Source: Hahella sp. HN01 (GTDB taxonomy: Bacteria > Pseudomonadota > Gammaproteobacteria > Pseudomonadales > Oleiphilaceae). From it: DNA of 64,000 bases. The position numbers and the translations under genes are program-made. Shown one piece after another: positions 1-8,024 of this stretch (its first letter is position 1; each line of letters begins with the position of its first letter). The DNA lies in the NCBI RefSeq assembly GCF_018986435.1, contig NZ_JAHMIN010000002.1, positions 183,438 to 247,437 on the forward strand. Direction: 5' to 3'. The notes under the pieces are model-generated. The model was not told the origin of the DNA. It made no database searches and was given only the letters and a program-made list of their open reading frames with translations.

Positions 1-27
1 GCCCGACCGCCGTGATTTATATCAGGA

Positions 28-1407
28 TCAGGATTCGCAGTCGCCCACGTTTTCAGTTGGACAGGTGCCGGCGTCGAATTCCTGCAGGCTCAGAGCCAGC
101 ACTTTGGAAACGCCTTCGCTCAAAGGTTCTTCCAGGCTGACCAGCGCCGCAGCGGCGTCCAGCACCAGTTTTTTGTCTTCTGCGCTGCCGCCGACCAACT
201 GGTCGAACTTCTTCCCGCCGGACTTCGCTTCCGCTTTGTCTACGATAGCGCGCATGCGGCTCTCGATCAGATTCATGTGCTCATCCATTTGCTGTTTGAG
301 CACAGGGTTTTGATGCGCCACCAGATCCGCCAGACTGGGTCCGCTGACCACGCTGCCGTCAAGGCGGGTATAGCTGCCGCGGTAAGCGTCCACGACGCCC
401 ATCGCGTTGTTGTAGATAGCGATGTGAGTCAGATCGCTGAAGCAGTCGTGTTCGTCTTCAGTGCTGCCGAACAGGATGGCGACTTTCATGCGCTCGCTGG
501 CCAGTTCTCCGATAGCCAGATCGCCCATGGAGTCCAGAATGCGCTGCAGGCCGTCGCCACGGGTCAGGAAGTCGTTACGCAGGGTGCCTTTTTGCGCGCC
601 GGCGGCAGGCGTCCACTCCGCCTCCATGGCCTGTAAATCGTTAACCAGCAGGTCTGCTGCGGCTTTCAGGTACTGCGCGCGACGCTGGCAGATCTTGTAG
701 TCGGATTTTTTGTCGCCGCTGGTGCAGGCGCCCTGGCTGGACTTGGTGAAGTAATCGCTGACGGGACGTGCGCCGGCGCCAGGTCCAGTACCGTTAAGAT
801 CCTGGCCCCACAGCAGGAATTCAATTGCATGCACGCCGCTGGTGACGTTGGCTTCCGCGCCGCCAATTTCATTCATGCCCGCGATCAGTTCCGGAGTGAT
901 GGTCGAGATGTCAACGCTCTGGCCGCCTACGGTGAAGACGCCAGTGCTGTTGATGATGTTCTTGGGTGAGTTGTATTCGCCTTCATAGGAGCCGGAAACG
1001 TAGTCGATCAGGGCTTCGTCCAGCGGCCATGCGTTAACCTGACCTTCCCATGCGTCGATGCTGGCGAGGCCGCCATCTGCGTCCAGGCCTTCCGTCACAT
1101 GGCCGTTCTCTACGTCAAAACGCAGAACTTCACTTTGCTGATAAGGAACCCGAGCCTGTGCGTAGGCGGCTTTGGCTGCATCCAGATTGGCCTGGGTGGG
1201 GTTGGCCAGGAATACGTCGATGGACTTGTTCAACTGCGTCGCCGCCAGCAGAGAATCTTCATACATGGCGTGAGCCATGTTAGCGAAGTGATCGACAACT
1301 TGTTTCGGTTCAACAACTTGGCTGGTGCTGGAAGTCTGCTGCCCGGCGCAGGCGGACATAAACAGCGGAACAGCGAGAGCTGCGGCGAGTTTGCAAGGGC
1401 GCATCAT
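28..1407 (-). CDS. Imelysin-family (M75, ICMP-like) lipoprotein
   Basis: Imelysin-family envelope protein. Members of this family are linked to iron or haem acquisition; true peptidase activity is doubtful for many of them. The N-terminus is a lipoprotein signal with lipobox LFMSAC (Cys20), so the 459-aa product should be membrane-anchored and face the periplasm or the surface. The family GxHxxE signature is present as GVHAIE (His193, Glu196), followed by WGQDLNG, typical of imelysins. Start ATG 1407 has AGGA nine bases upstream; ATG 1404 is equally possible. A Fur-box-like palindrome sits 41 bp upstream (1449-1467), so induction under iron limitation is inferred. The gene ends 27 bases from the window edge, so any downstream partner is out of view. 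Confidence 0.9.
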   Translation of the reverse strand: MMRPCKLAAALAVPLFMSACAGQQTSSTSQVVEPKQVVDHFANMAHAMYEDSLLAATQLNKSIDVFLANPTQANLDAAKAAYAQARVPYQQSEVLRFDVENGHVTEGLDADGGLASIDAWEGQVNAWPLDEALIDYVSGSYEGEYNSPKNIINSTGVFTVGGQSVDISTITPELIAGMNEIGGAEANVTSGVHAIEFLLWGQDLNGTGPGAGARPVSDYFTKSSQGACTSGDKKSDYKICQRRAQYLKAAADLLVNDLQAMEAEWTPAAGAQKGTLRNDFLTRGDGLQRILDSMGDLAIGELASERMKVAILFGSTEDEHDCFSDLTHIAIYNNAMGVVDAYRGSYTRLDGSVVSGPSLADLVAHQNPVLKQQMDEHMNLIESRMRAIVDKAEAKSGGKKFDQLVGGSAEDKKLVLDAAAALVSLEEPLSEGVSKVLALSLQEFDAGTCPTENVGDCES

Positions 1408-1448
1408 GGGATCGGTTCCTATTGGTGAATAATACTAAGAATGTAAAT

Positions 1449-1467
1449 GATAATAGTTACTATTATT
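1449..1467 (-). promoter_or_regulatory. Fur-box-like operator of the imelysin gene
   Basis: The 19-bp element GATAATAGTTACTATTATT is a near-perfect inverted repeat of the GATAAT/ATTATC type recognised by Fur. It lies 41 bp upstream of the imelysin start in an otherwise AT-rich stretch, the usual place for an overlapping promoter. Fur binding is inferred from the match and from the role of the downstream family. Confidence 0.7.
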
Positions 1468-1631
1468 TCATTATTCAATAACACCGGAAGATAGCGGCTT
1501 TAGATGCCCTGATGTCTATGGGAGCGGGTAAGCTAGAGGGGCCCCTGTAGCAGTGGGCTGAAGTGAACCTGAAGCGGAAAATGCGCGTATAGTGTCGGGT
1601 TCGCCGTCATTATTTGCAGAATGGGAGTCGT

Positions 1632-2264
1632 ATGCTGATCAACCGTGAAGATATCGAAGCGATGCCGCACTTGTATCGGGTGGCCTTTATCAACTCCCTG
1701 TCCGGGTTCAAGAGCGCTAATCTTGTGGGCAGTGTGGATCGGGAGGGGCGCACCAACCTCTCTATTGTCAGTTCCTGTACGCATATCGGGGCGCATCCGC
1801 CATTGGTGGCTATGATCATTCGACCCCATTCGGTTGAACGGCATACGCTGGAAAATATTCTTGCAACAGGGCATTACACGCTGAATCAGGTGCATGCGGG
1901 CATTTACCGGCCCTCTCACCAGACTTCCGCCCGCTACCCCAAAGAGGTTTCGGAATTTACCGCCGTTGGACTGACTGAGGAATGGCGGGATGACTTCGTC
2001 GCGCCCTATGTGAAAGAAAGCAAAATTTCGTTGGGGATGGCGTTGCGGGAGCACCACCATCTCAGCATTAATGGAACCGAACTGGTGATTGGCGAAATTC
2101 TGCAGGTGCAGTTGCCGTCAGAGTGTCTGATGCAGGATGGTTTTGTGGATATCGAAAAAGCCGAAACTGTGGCGCTGTCGGGTCTCGACAGCTATCACCG
2201 CAGCCAGCGTCTGGCCCGGTTGAGTTACGCCAAGCCGGACGCGCCTTTGCAGGACTTAGAGTAA
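1632..2264 (+). CDS. Flavin reductase family protein (FMN-binding split barrel)
   Basis: A 210-aa protein of the flavin reductase-like, FMN-binding split-barrel family. It resembles the longer members that begin with a segment like INREDIEAMPHLYRV and carry FINSLSGFKSANLVGS near the flavin-binding site. Such proteins bind FMN and use NAD(P)H, but the substrate of this clade is not established. I chose ATG 1632 because GGGAG lies four bases upstream; an in-frame ATG at 1614 lacks a ribosome-binding site. It is monocistronic, with the convergent zeta-like kinase gene ending 16 bases downstream. General family is fairly secure, specific reaction unknown. Confidence 0.75.
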   Translation: MLINREDIEAMPHLYRVAFINSLSGFKSANLVGSVDREGRTNLSIVSSCTHIGAHPPLVAMIIRPHSVERHTLENILATGHYTLNQVHAGIYRPSHQTSARYPKEVSEFTAVGLTEEWRDDFVAPYVKESKISLGMALREHHHLSINGTELVIGEILQVQLPSECLMQDGFVDIEKAETVALSGLDSYHRSQRLARLSYAKPDAPLQDLE

Positions 2265-2280
2265 CGCTCTAGCGCTGACG

Positions 2281-2859
2281 CTAGTCCGCAATCATACGCA
2301 GCGCCCAGTCTGGCGTGGTCTCTCCCCACTGTACTGGACGGCCATGCTCCAGTTTGACGATAAACTGATAGGGCGCTTCCGCGCTGGTGTTATCGAAGAA
2401 ATATGCGAAGTCGACGAAATTGATGGCGGCGCTGACGTTTTCCCGTAGCCTCGGCAGCCGGCGGCGTAAACGCTCTTCCGGCACGTCGTGGCCGCCAGCG
2501 CGCACGCGCTGGGAGACTCTGTTGACGTGCAGATCTTCCAGCTGCAAATGAATGTAAACCAGCGTGATTTCATAGCCATGGCGCTTGGCAGACAGCAACA
2601 GATCCACTTTGGAAGGGTGGGAAAATACGGTTTCCATGCAGAAGGAGCGTCGCTCGCGCAGGAGCTGTTCGCGTAGCGCTTGCGCTTCTTGCGCGGCCCT
2701 TAAGGTGACTTCGTCATCAATGGTCTGGGCGTAACCTTTGGCGATCTCGTCGGCGTTGACGAAAGGGATGTCCAGGTGTGCGAGTTTGTGCTTGTAAAAA
2801 GTGCTTTTGCCTGCGCCGTTGCCGCCGACGAGGACCCATAAAACCGGTTTACGTCTCAC
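2281..2859 (-). CDS. Zeta-toxin-like P-loop kinase (COG4185 type)
   Basis: A 192-aa P-loop kinase of the zeta-toxin / 'predicted ABC-type ATPase' group. It has Walker A GGNGAGKST near the N-terminus, FVNADEIA after it, METVFSHPSK (the F-x-x-E-T segment of zeta toxins), and RVRAGGHDVPEERLRRR, a basic lid region with the GGH-VP signature. Zeta toxins phosphorylate UDP-N-acetylglucosamine and so poison cell-wall synthesis; whether this clade does the same is not known. The gene lies 50 bp downstream of a ParD-like gene on the same strand, an antitoxin-then-toxin order. No epsilon-type antitoxin is present. Confidence 0.75.
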   Translation of the reverse strand: MRRKPVLWVLVGGNGAGKSTFYKHKLAHLDIPFVNADEIAKGYAQTIDDEVTLRAAQEAQALREQLLRERRSFCMETVFSHPSKVDLLLSAKRHGYEITLVYIHLQLEDLHVNRVSQRVRAGGHDVPEERLRRRLPRLRENVSAAINFVDFAYFFDNTSAEAPYQFIVKLEHGRPVQWGETTPDWALRMIAD

Positions 2860-2909
2860 TCTCCGTCCTTATTGTTGTGTTTCCGTATGATGAATGACTT
2901 TCGGGTCAG

Positions 2910-3251
2910 TCAGGGCTCATAACGCTTGATTGATTCGCCGTCCTCGCTGCCGTAATAACTGTCATCGCGGTTTTTCAGTTCGTCCGTCACCGAGCTGAAG
3001 TCGTCGTCGATAAACTGGTCGAACAGCGTGCGGGACGCCATCAGTCGCTCGTCGTTGTTCAGGTTGTCTATCGGCATCTCGCCGGACAGGAAGCTTCGGA
3101 TGCGCTCGTAAGATAAAACGCCGGAACGCTCCACCATCTGGCCAATTTTGGCCCAATGTTCAATCTGGCCCTGGACGGAGCGGTGCGCGCCTTTGGCTTC
3201 ACGCCTGGCGCTGTCAATGAGAAGGTCGTCGATTCGGACGGACTGGGGCAT
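2910..3251 (-). CDS. ParD-like antitoxin candidate
   Basis: A 113-aa protein whose N-terminal half (MPQSVRIDD, then LIDSARREAKGAHRSVQGQI and EHWAKIG) matches the ParD-like antitoxin family, with a ribbon-helix-helix DNA-binding segment. The acidic C-terminal tail, with several Asp/Glu and Tyr residues, looks disordered and may wrap the partner kinase. Start ATG 3251 is preceded by GGAG at good spacing; an upstream in-frame TTG at 3266 is unlikely. A consensus-like promoter with an inverted repeat in its spacer lies just upstream, as expected for autoregulation. Partner: the zeta-like kinase 50 bp downstream. Confidence 0.7.
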   Translation of the reverse strand: MPQSVRIDDLLIDSARREAKGAHRSVQGQIEHWAKIGQMVERSGVLSYERIRSFLSGEMPIDNLNNDERLMASRTLFDQFIDDDFSSVTDELKNRDDSYYGSEDGESIKRYEP

Positions 3252-3288
3252 GGCGGGCTCCAACAACTTGAGTGTCGATAATGAACAA

Positions 3289-3318
3289 ATTATAGACGTA
3301 ATCGCAAAATGCGATCAA
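3289..3318 (-). promoter_or_regulatory. Promoter and inverted-repeat operator of the TA-like pair
   Basis: On the minus strand, TTGATC (3318-3313) and a perfect TATAAT (3294-3289) are separated by 18 bp, a good sigma-70 promoter ending 38 bp before the antitoxin-like start. The spacer holds the inverted repeat ATCGCA-AAA-TGCGAT (3301-3315), placed where a ribbon-helix-helix repressor would block polymerase. Confidence 0.65.
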
Positions 3319-3353
3319 GCTGTGATTAGCGCGTCGCCATACTTTGACGCCCA

Positions 3354-3716
3354 TCAGCCTCCTGCTTTTTTGGCGGTAAACCCTTTCTTTTTCAGCTCTT
3401 CCACGATCAGGTCGCGATGATCGCCTTGAATTTCAATTACTCCGTCTTTGACCGTGCCGCCAACGCCGCATTTCTGTTTCAGATGCTTGGCGAGATTCTT
3501 TAATTCTTCGCCCGCCAGCAGCACGCCTTTCACAACGGTGACGCCTTTGCCTTTTCTACCTGCGGTTTCGCGGCTGACCCGCACCACGCCATCACCCTGG
3601 GGGACGGCGGTTTGACCGCAAACGCAGGCGTCCACGGGTTTGCCGCAATCCGGACACATCCGACCAAACTCTGTGGAGTAAACCAGTCCGGAGTTTTTTG
3701 CGCTTTTCTTCGACAT
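3354..3716 (-). CDS. yciH: SUI1/eIF1-like protein YciH
   Basis: A 120-aa homologue of YciH, the bacterial SUI1 (eIF1-like) protein that binds the 30S subunit and influences initiation fidelity. The N-terminus reads MSKKSAKNSGLVYSTEFGRM, followed by a short Cys cluster (CPDCGKPVDACVCG) and a SUI1 domain with KGVTVVKGV and KQKCGVGGTVKDG near the C-terminus. The CVCG cluster could hold a metal. ATG 3716 matches the family N-terminus; ATG 3743 nine codons upstream is the alternative. Nearest same-strand neighbour is the YheT-type hydrolase, whose stop is 44 bp upstream, so co-transcription is possible. Confidence 0.88.
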   Translation of the reverse strand: MSKKSAKNSGLVYSTEFGRMCPDCGKPVDACVCGQTAVPQGDGVVRVSRETAGRKGKGVTVVKGVLLAGEELKNLAKHLKQKCGVGGTVKDGVIEIQGDHRDLIVEELKKKGFTAKKAGG

Positions 3717-3760
3717 AGGTAATTCGTGCCTGTTCAAAATCATGTATTCAGCGAGAGGGA

Positions 3761-4777
3761 TCAGCGTTGCGCATCTTCCCTCAGGAAGTCGGCGATATAA
3801 CGGTCCGCCCAGCTTTCCATTTTGAAATTTTCGATAAATCCGCAGTGGCCGCCGTAGGGAGAGCGCACTATTTTCAGTAGCGGGTTGCCGTTGAGGTGGT
3901 CCAGGTCCCGCGCGGGGATCACTGGATCGTCTTCGGCCAGCACCAGACGGGTTTCCACCTGAATCTCGCGCATACGCTCGCCGGTGACGGCGTAGCCTTT
4001 GAAGTATACTTCGGAGTTGGCGTAGGGCGTATGGGCGCCGACAAAGTAGTCGCTCATTTCCGTCAGACTTTTACGATCATAGAAGGCGTCGTAGTCAATC
4101 AACCCAGGATGGTTGTCCGCTTTTTTGCGCAACGAACGTAACCATTTCTTGCGGAAATAACTGCGATAGATCGGCAGACCATGCTCCAGAGCCCATAAGG
4201 TGTGCATCGGCTCCAGAACGGGGGAGATCGCCGCCACTTTGCTCAGTTTAAGCCCAAACTCCTGAACTTTCGTCGCCACTCTTAGAGCGAAATTGCCCCC
4301 CAGAGAAAAACCGGCCAGATACCACTGTTCCGGCTCCAATTGCGTCTGCATTTTATTGAGAGCTTCACAGACTTCGTCCAGGCGGTTGGCGTGGAACAGC
4401 TCTTCAGTCAAATGATGGGTGGGACCGTGATCGCGCAGATGCAGACGGAAGATATCGTAACCGGCGTTATACAGGTGCGCTGCGAGGGAGAGTATATACA
4501 GCGAATCGGCGCAGCCTTCCCAGCCATGAATCAATACGGCCAGCTTGCGCGGCTTGTCTTCCCGACAACTGAGCAGGCCATGAATTTTGCCTCCTTCAGC
4601 GCAGTCAAAGATGTAAGGCTGGGCGCGATCCAATACCTCCTGAGCGCGTTTCGCCATCATGGGACGTCGCAGTTTCACCGACGCGAACAGCGACTGAACG
4701 TGCCGGTTGCGCAGGCCGAACTGGGGTTTCCATTCGGCGGTTTCTTCACTATGGCGGTCGTCTGTGGCGTCGTTCAT
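3761..4777 (-). CDS. YheT-type alpha/beta-fold hydrolase
   Basis: A 338-aa alpha/beta hydrolase of the YheT / Abhd1-3-like family. The N-terminal FGLRNRHVQSLFASVKLRR is the family's typical entry motif. IHGWEG forms the oxyanion region, Ser158 in AGFSLGG is the nucleophile, and AEDDP and YGGHCGF near the C-terminus supply the acid and the histidine. No signal peptide is visible, so it is cytoplasmic. The natural substrate of YheT proteins is unclear; lipid or ester hydrolysis is assumed for the family. It lies 44 bp upstream of yciH on the same strand, so the two may share a transcript. Confidence 0.82.
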   Translation of the reverse strand: MNDATDDRHSEETAEWKPQFGLRNRHVQSLFASVKLRRPMMAKRAQEVLDRAQPYIFDCAEGGKIHGLLSCREDKPRKLAVLIHGWEGCADSLYILSLAAHLYNAGYDIFRLHLRDHGPTHHLTEELFHANRLDEVCEALNKMQTQLEPEQWYLAGFSLGGNFALRVATKVQEFGLKLSKVAAISPVLEPMHTLWALEHGLPIYRSYFRKKWLRSLRKKADNHPGLIDYDAFYDRKSLTEMSDYFVGAHTPYANSEVYFKGYAVTGERMREIQVETRLVLAEDDPVIPARDLDHLNGNPLLKIVRSPYGGHCGFIENFKMESWADRYIADFLREDAQR

Positions 4778-4868
4778 GGCGGCGATACCCTGCTGCAGAG
4801 TGGTCTTGAGAGCGTCCAGTATAAATCCTGCGAACGCTCCCGTCTCTGAGACTTGCGCAGGGGTAGGG

Positions 4869-6296
4869 TCAGGACGACTGTAGTTCCTCTTTCACCCACT
4901 GGCCGATCTTACGCACCGCCAGCTCCCGCTCCGGCGACCAGCCCTGGGCGTAATTCAGGCGGAAGCAGTGGCGGTACTGGCCCGAAATAGAGAACAGTTC
5001 GCCGGGCGCCAGCATGACGCCTTCCGCATGGGCGCGGTGATACAGTTGCGTGGTGTCGATCTTGCGCGGCAGTTCGAACCAGGCCACCAGTCCGCCCTGG
5101 GGACGGGAGATGCGGGTGCCCTCGGGAAAGTGTTCGTTGACCAGGTCCAACAGCCGCGCGAAGCGTTGCCGATAGCACTCCCGCGCCTGTCTCAGGTGGC
5201 GGTCATACATACCCTGGGAGAGCACCTCCGCCATCACCATCTGCGGCAAGGTCGGCAGTGCGATGCTGTTGATGAATTTGCGATGACTGACCGCTTCGAA
5301 ATAGCGGCCCGGCATCACCCAGCCGAGACGCAACTGCGGGTCGATGGTCTTCGACAGCGAAGAACACAGCAGCACCCGTCCGTCCGGGTCAAAGGCTTTG
5401 ACCGCCTTGGGCCGGTGATCGCCGAAATAGAGGTCGCCATAGACATCGTCCTCAATCAGCGGAATATCGTAGCGGCCTAGAATTTTCACCAGTTCCGCTT
5501 TGCGCTCATCGGGCATCAGCGAGCCAATGGGGTTGGAGAAGGTAGCGACGGTCAGCACGACTTTGATCGGCCATTTCTCCAGCGCCAGTTGCAGCGCCTC
5601 CAGGCTCAGGCCGGTTTGCGGGTGAGCGGGAATCTCCAGCGCTTTGAGGCCGAAGGTCTCGATCATCTGCAGCAGACCGTAGTAGCAGGGGGATTCCACC
5701 GCCACGATATCGCCGGGTTGGGTCAGCACGCGCAGGCATAACGCCATGGCGTTCTGGCAGCCGGCGCTGGTGATGATGCATTCCGGGGAGATAAAAACCC
5801 CTGCATCCACGGCGCGACGGGCGATCTGATGACGAAACTCACGCACGCCTTCCGGCGAGTCGTAGCCAATGCCCAGAAACGTCTTGCTGCGCGCCATCTG
5901 CGCGAAGGTGCGCTGTACTTGCTTGAGAATAGGGAAGTCCAGGGCGGGAATCGCCGCGCTCATGCTCACCCCTTTGCGGGCGGCGGCGTCGCGCTGCACT
6001 TCCATGACCAACTGTGAGGTATTCGCCGGACGGGGTTTGGGCGTGTGGCGAGTCTGGGTCGGGGTGGCGAGCCGGTCCTCCTTGCGCTTGCGCACGTAGT
6101 AGCCGGACTTGGGACGCGCCTCTATCCAGCCGCGATCCTCCAGAACGCCGTACGCGGTGTTGACGGTGGAGATGCTGACTTGTTGTTTCTTCGCCATTTG
6201 ACGTACGGAAGGGAGTTTGTCGCCGACGCGGAACACGCCTTCGCGAATCTGATCCGCCAACTGGTCGGCCAGACGCGCATAAAGATTCATTTCCAT
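4869..6296 (-). CDS. MocR-type transcriptional regulator (GntR HTH + aminotransferase fold)
   Basis: A 475-aa MocR-subfamily regulator. Residues 1-75 form a GntR winged helix (GDKLPSVRQMAK, VSISTVNTAYGVLEDRGWIE). The rest is a fold-type I aminotransferase-like domain with the PLP lysine in SSLSKTIDPQLRLGW (Lys316). MocR proteins sense PLP-linked ligands and bind paired sites between divergent genes. The divergent neighbour is a DUF1127 gene, then a LysE exporter; E. coli yjiR-yjiS shows the same MocR-DUF1127 pairing. Repeats in the intergenic region (6304-6390) are the likely operators. The effector and targets are unknown. Confidence 0.88.
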   Translation of the reverse strand: MEMNLYARLADQLADQIREGVFRVGDKLPSVRQMAKKQQVSISTVNTAYGVLEDRGWIEARPKSGYYVRKRKEDRLATPTQTRHTPKPRPANTSQLVMEVQRDAAARKGVSMSAAIPALDFPILKQVQRTFAQMARSKTFLGIGYDSPEGVREFRHQIARRAVDAGVFISPECIITSAGCQNAMALCLRVLTQPGDIVAVESPCYYGLLQMIETFGLKALEIPAHPQTGLSLEALQLALEKWPIKVVLTVATFSNPIGSLMPDERKAELVKILGRYDIPLIEDDVYGDLYFGDHRPKAVKAFDPDGRVLLCSSLSKTIDPQLRLGWVMPGRYFEAVSHRKFINSIALPTLPQMVMAEVLSQGMYDRHLRQARECYRQRFARLLDLVNEHFPEGTRISRPQGGLVAWFELPRKIDTTQLYHRAHAEGVMLAPGELFSISGQYRHCFRLNYAQGWSPERELAVRKIGQWVKEELQSS

Positions 6297-6303
6297 AAGC
6301 AGT

Positions 6304-6390
6304 ACAGATTTAGCCGGTTAACACCATAACAGAAGGGTAATTAGGAAATCTGTTATGGTCAACATGTTTGGTTTTTGAATCTGTAACGGC
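6304..6390. promoter_or_regulatory. Repeat-rich operator region between MocR and DUF1127 genes
   Basis: A perfect 10-bp inverted repeat ACCATAACAG (6323-6332) / CTGTTATGGT (6350-6359) is separated by 17 bp. The motif AATCTGT appears three times: minus strand at 6304-6310, plus strand at 6347-6353 and 6378-6384, the last as AATCTGTAACGG, a weaker direct repeat of AATCTGTTATGG 31 bp away. Direct repeats at such spacing are how MocR proteins such as PdxR and GabR bind. Binding here is inferred. Confidence 0.6.
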
Positions 6391-6495
6391 TCAAAAAAGG
6401 GCGATAAAGTATGCATCCTAGATTGGTGGCGAAAATTAAGGCGCGACCAGGAGTACAGATTTGTCCGGATCGCGTCCGAGCAGAGGAGATGAAGC

Positions 6496-6723
6496 ATGGC
6501 CGTAGCACATTTTGGAAAATTCGGTCGGAATGCGACGCCTTCCGACAGTCATGGCGCACATGACGCCGCAAGACATGGTTTGAGAGATTTGATTGGCAAA
6601 TGGCGCCGCAATATCGATACCCGGCACCAACTGTCATTGATGTCAGACAGTATGCTGGATGACATCGGTCTGACCCGCGAAGCGGCGGAAGCAGAAGCCA
6701 GGAAGCCCTTCTGGCGCGACTAA
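6496..6723 (+). CDS. DUF1127 small protein
   Basis: A 75-aa protein ending in a DUF1127 (YjiS-like) domain: WRRNIDTRHQLSLMSDSMLD followed by DIGLTREAAEAEA. The region before it (about residues 1-30) is low in complexity and His/Ser-rich. DUF1127 domains are short, Arg-rich and in some bacteria contribute to RNA-linked regulation and metal or phosphate homeostasis; the function here is unknown. GAGGAGAT precedes ATG 6496 at good spacing. It is divergent from the MocR regulator and ends before a strong terminator, so it is probably transcribed alone from the operator region. Confidence 0.85.
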   Translation: MAVAHFGKFGRNATPSDSHGAHDAARHGLRDLIGKWRRNIDTRHQLSLMSDSMLDDIGLTREAAEAEARKPFWRD

Positions 6724-6789
6724 GGTCGCACTGAGGCGAGATCGTTAAGCATTTTTGTCTTCCCATACGAGTTTACCCTCGTATTTTTC

Positions 6790-6820
6790 GCCTCCGGACG
6801 CCACGTCCGGAGGCTTTTTT
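6790..6820 (+). terminator. Rho-independent terminator after the DUF1127 gene
   Basis: A perfect 10-bp stem GCCTCCGGAC (6790-6799) / GTCCGGAGGC (6805-6814) with loop GCCAC, followed by six T residues (6815-6820). Confidence 0.92.
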
Positions 6821-6919
6821 AACCCTTACAGTTTTGCAAATCCCTACGCGCTTCGGGTTTCTATTAACTCGCGCATCCCGGTAGTTGCAGTTATTCCGCT
6901 TCGGCGGGGAGTCGTCATC

Positions 6920-7534
6920 ATGGAATTATTTTTCGCCGTACTGTTGTTTGCTGTTTCCACCACTGTCACCCCCGGACCGAATAACATCATGGTGATGGCC
7001 TCCGGCGTTAACTTCGGCGTGCGCCGCACCCTGCCGCACTTCCTCGGTATTTGTCTGGGCTTTCCCTCCATGGTCGCCGCCGTTGGGCTGGGTCTGGGAA
7101 CCGTATTCGCCCAGGCGCCGGCCCTGCATATCATCGTTAAAGCAGTGGGCGTGACTTATATGTTGTATCTGGCCTGGAAAATCGCCACGACGGATACGTC
7201 CATCCGCGCAGATAAAGACGTCAAGCCTATGACGTTCTGGCAGGCGGCGGTGTTTCAATGGGTGAACCCCAAAGCCTGGATTATGGCGATTGGCGCAGTG
7301 GCGGCTTTCACTACGGTCAGTGGCGATATGAGCGCGCAGGTGGCGGTGATCGCCCTGGCGTTTCTCTCTGTCAGCTTTCCCTGTGTCGGAGTGTGGATGC
7401 TGTGCGGCGCCATTCTGCAAAAAGTGCTGACTCAACCCAAACAACAGCGCGTGTTTAACCTGACTATGTCGTTTCTCCTGGTAGCCTCCATTATGCCGAT
7501 GATCGCCGCCAACCTCAGCGACGTTCCGGTTTGA
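6920..7534 (+). CDS. LysE/RhtB-family amino-acid exporter
   Basis: A 204-aa inner-membrane exporter of the LysE/RhtB family, with about six hydrophobic segments. The N-terminal MELFFAVLLF and TPGPNNIMVMASG carry the family's TPGP motif, and WVNPKAW is the usual second signature. The family exports amino acids or related metabolites; the substrate cannot be read from sequence. ATG 6920 is preceded by GGGGAG eight bases upstream. It lies between two terminators, so it forms its own unit, but the MocR regulator upstream is a plausible controller because MocR proteins often govern transporters. Confidence 0.85.
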   Translation: MELFFAVLLFAVSTTVTPGPNNIMVMASGVNFGVRRTLPHFLGICLGFPSMVAAVGLGLGTVFAQAPALHIIVKAVGVTYMLYLAWKIATTDTSIRADKDVKPMTFWQAAVFQWVNPKAWIMAIGAVAAFTTVSGDMSAQVAVIALAFLSVSFPCVGVWMLCGAILQKVLTQPKQQRVFNLTMSFLLVASIMPMIAANLSDVPV

Positions 7535-7584
7535 CTCAGCGCGGCCACTGCGACGCGCAACGTTTTTATCCTCAACCCCCATTT

Positions 7585-7616
7585 CTCCTGACAGTATGCT
7601 GTCAGGAGCTCTTTTT
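7585..7616 (+). terminator. Rho-independent terminator after lysE-like gene
   Basis: A 10-bp perfect stem CTCCTGACAG (7585-7594) / CTGTCAGGAG (7599-7608) with tetraloop TATG, followed by CTCTTTTTT. Confidence 0.9.
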
Positions 7617-7664
7617 TATGCTGTCTCCGTGTTCTTAATATCACTTCCATCAAGGAGACTAAGC

Positions 7665-7985
7665 ATGAGCCAGATCGTAGAACTTGTAACGTTTAAACTA
7701 CTGCCTGACGCGGACAAAGGCGCATTCGCCGCAGCCAGCGAGGGCGTCAACGCATTCGTCAGAGACCGTGACGGCTTCCTGTATCGCAGCCTGTGCGAGA
7801 ACCCTCAGGAAAACAGCTGGACTGACATTGTGTACTGGCAGGACATGGACGCTGCTAAACAAGCGGGGGAAATGTTCATGACCTCCGAGCTGACCCGCGG
7901 CTTTATGAGCTATATTGATCCGACTTCCGTTACAATGCGGCATCTGCAGGTGGCGAACGATTCCGGTTGTTCAGCGACCGCCTGA
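7665..7985 (+). CDS. Dimeric alpha-beta barrel (ABM-like) protein
   Basis: A 106-aa soluble protein with the look of an antibiotic-biosynthesis-monooxygenase-like dimeric alpha/beta barrel: IVELVTFKLLPD as the first strand, DGFLYRSLCENP in the middle, and WTDIVYWQDMDAAKQAGE as the strand-helix unit with the conserved Trp. AAGGAG precedes ATG 7665. It stands 39 bp upstream of the WYL regulator on the same strand and is probably co-transcribed with it. Catalytic function is uncertain; many such proteins are cofactor-free or have no known substrate. Confidence 0.6.
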   Translation: MSQIVELVTFKLLPDADKGAFAAASEGVNAFVRDRDGFLYRSLCENPQENSWTDIVYWQDMDAAKQAGEMFMTSELTRGFMSYIDPTSVTMRHLQVANDSGCSATA

Positions 7986-8024
7986 GAACCGAAATCTCCC
8001 ATGTCGTGAGGAATCCTTTCCCGG

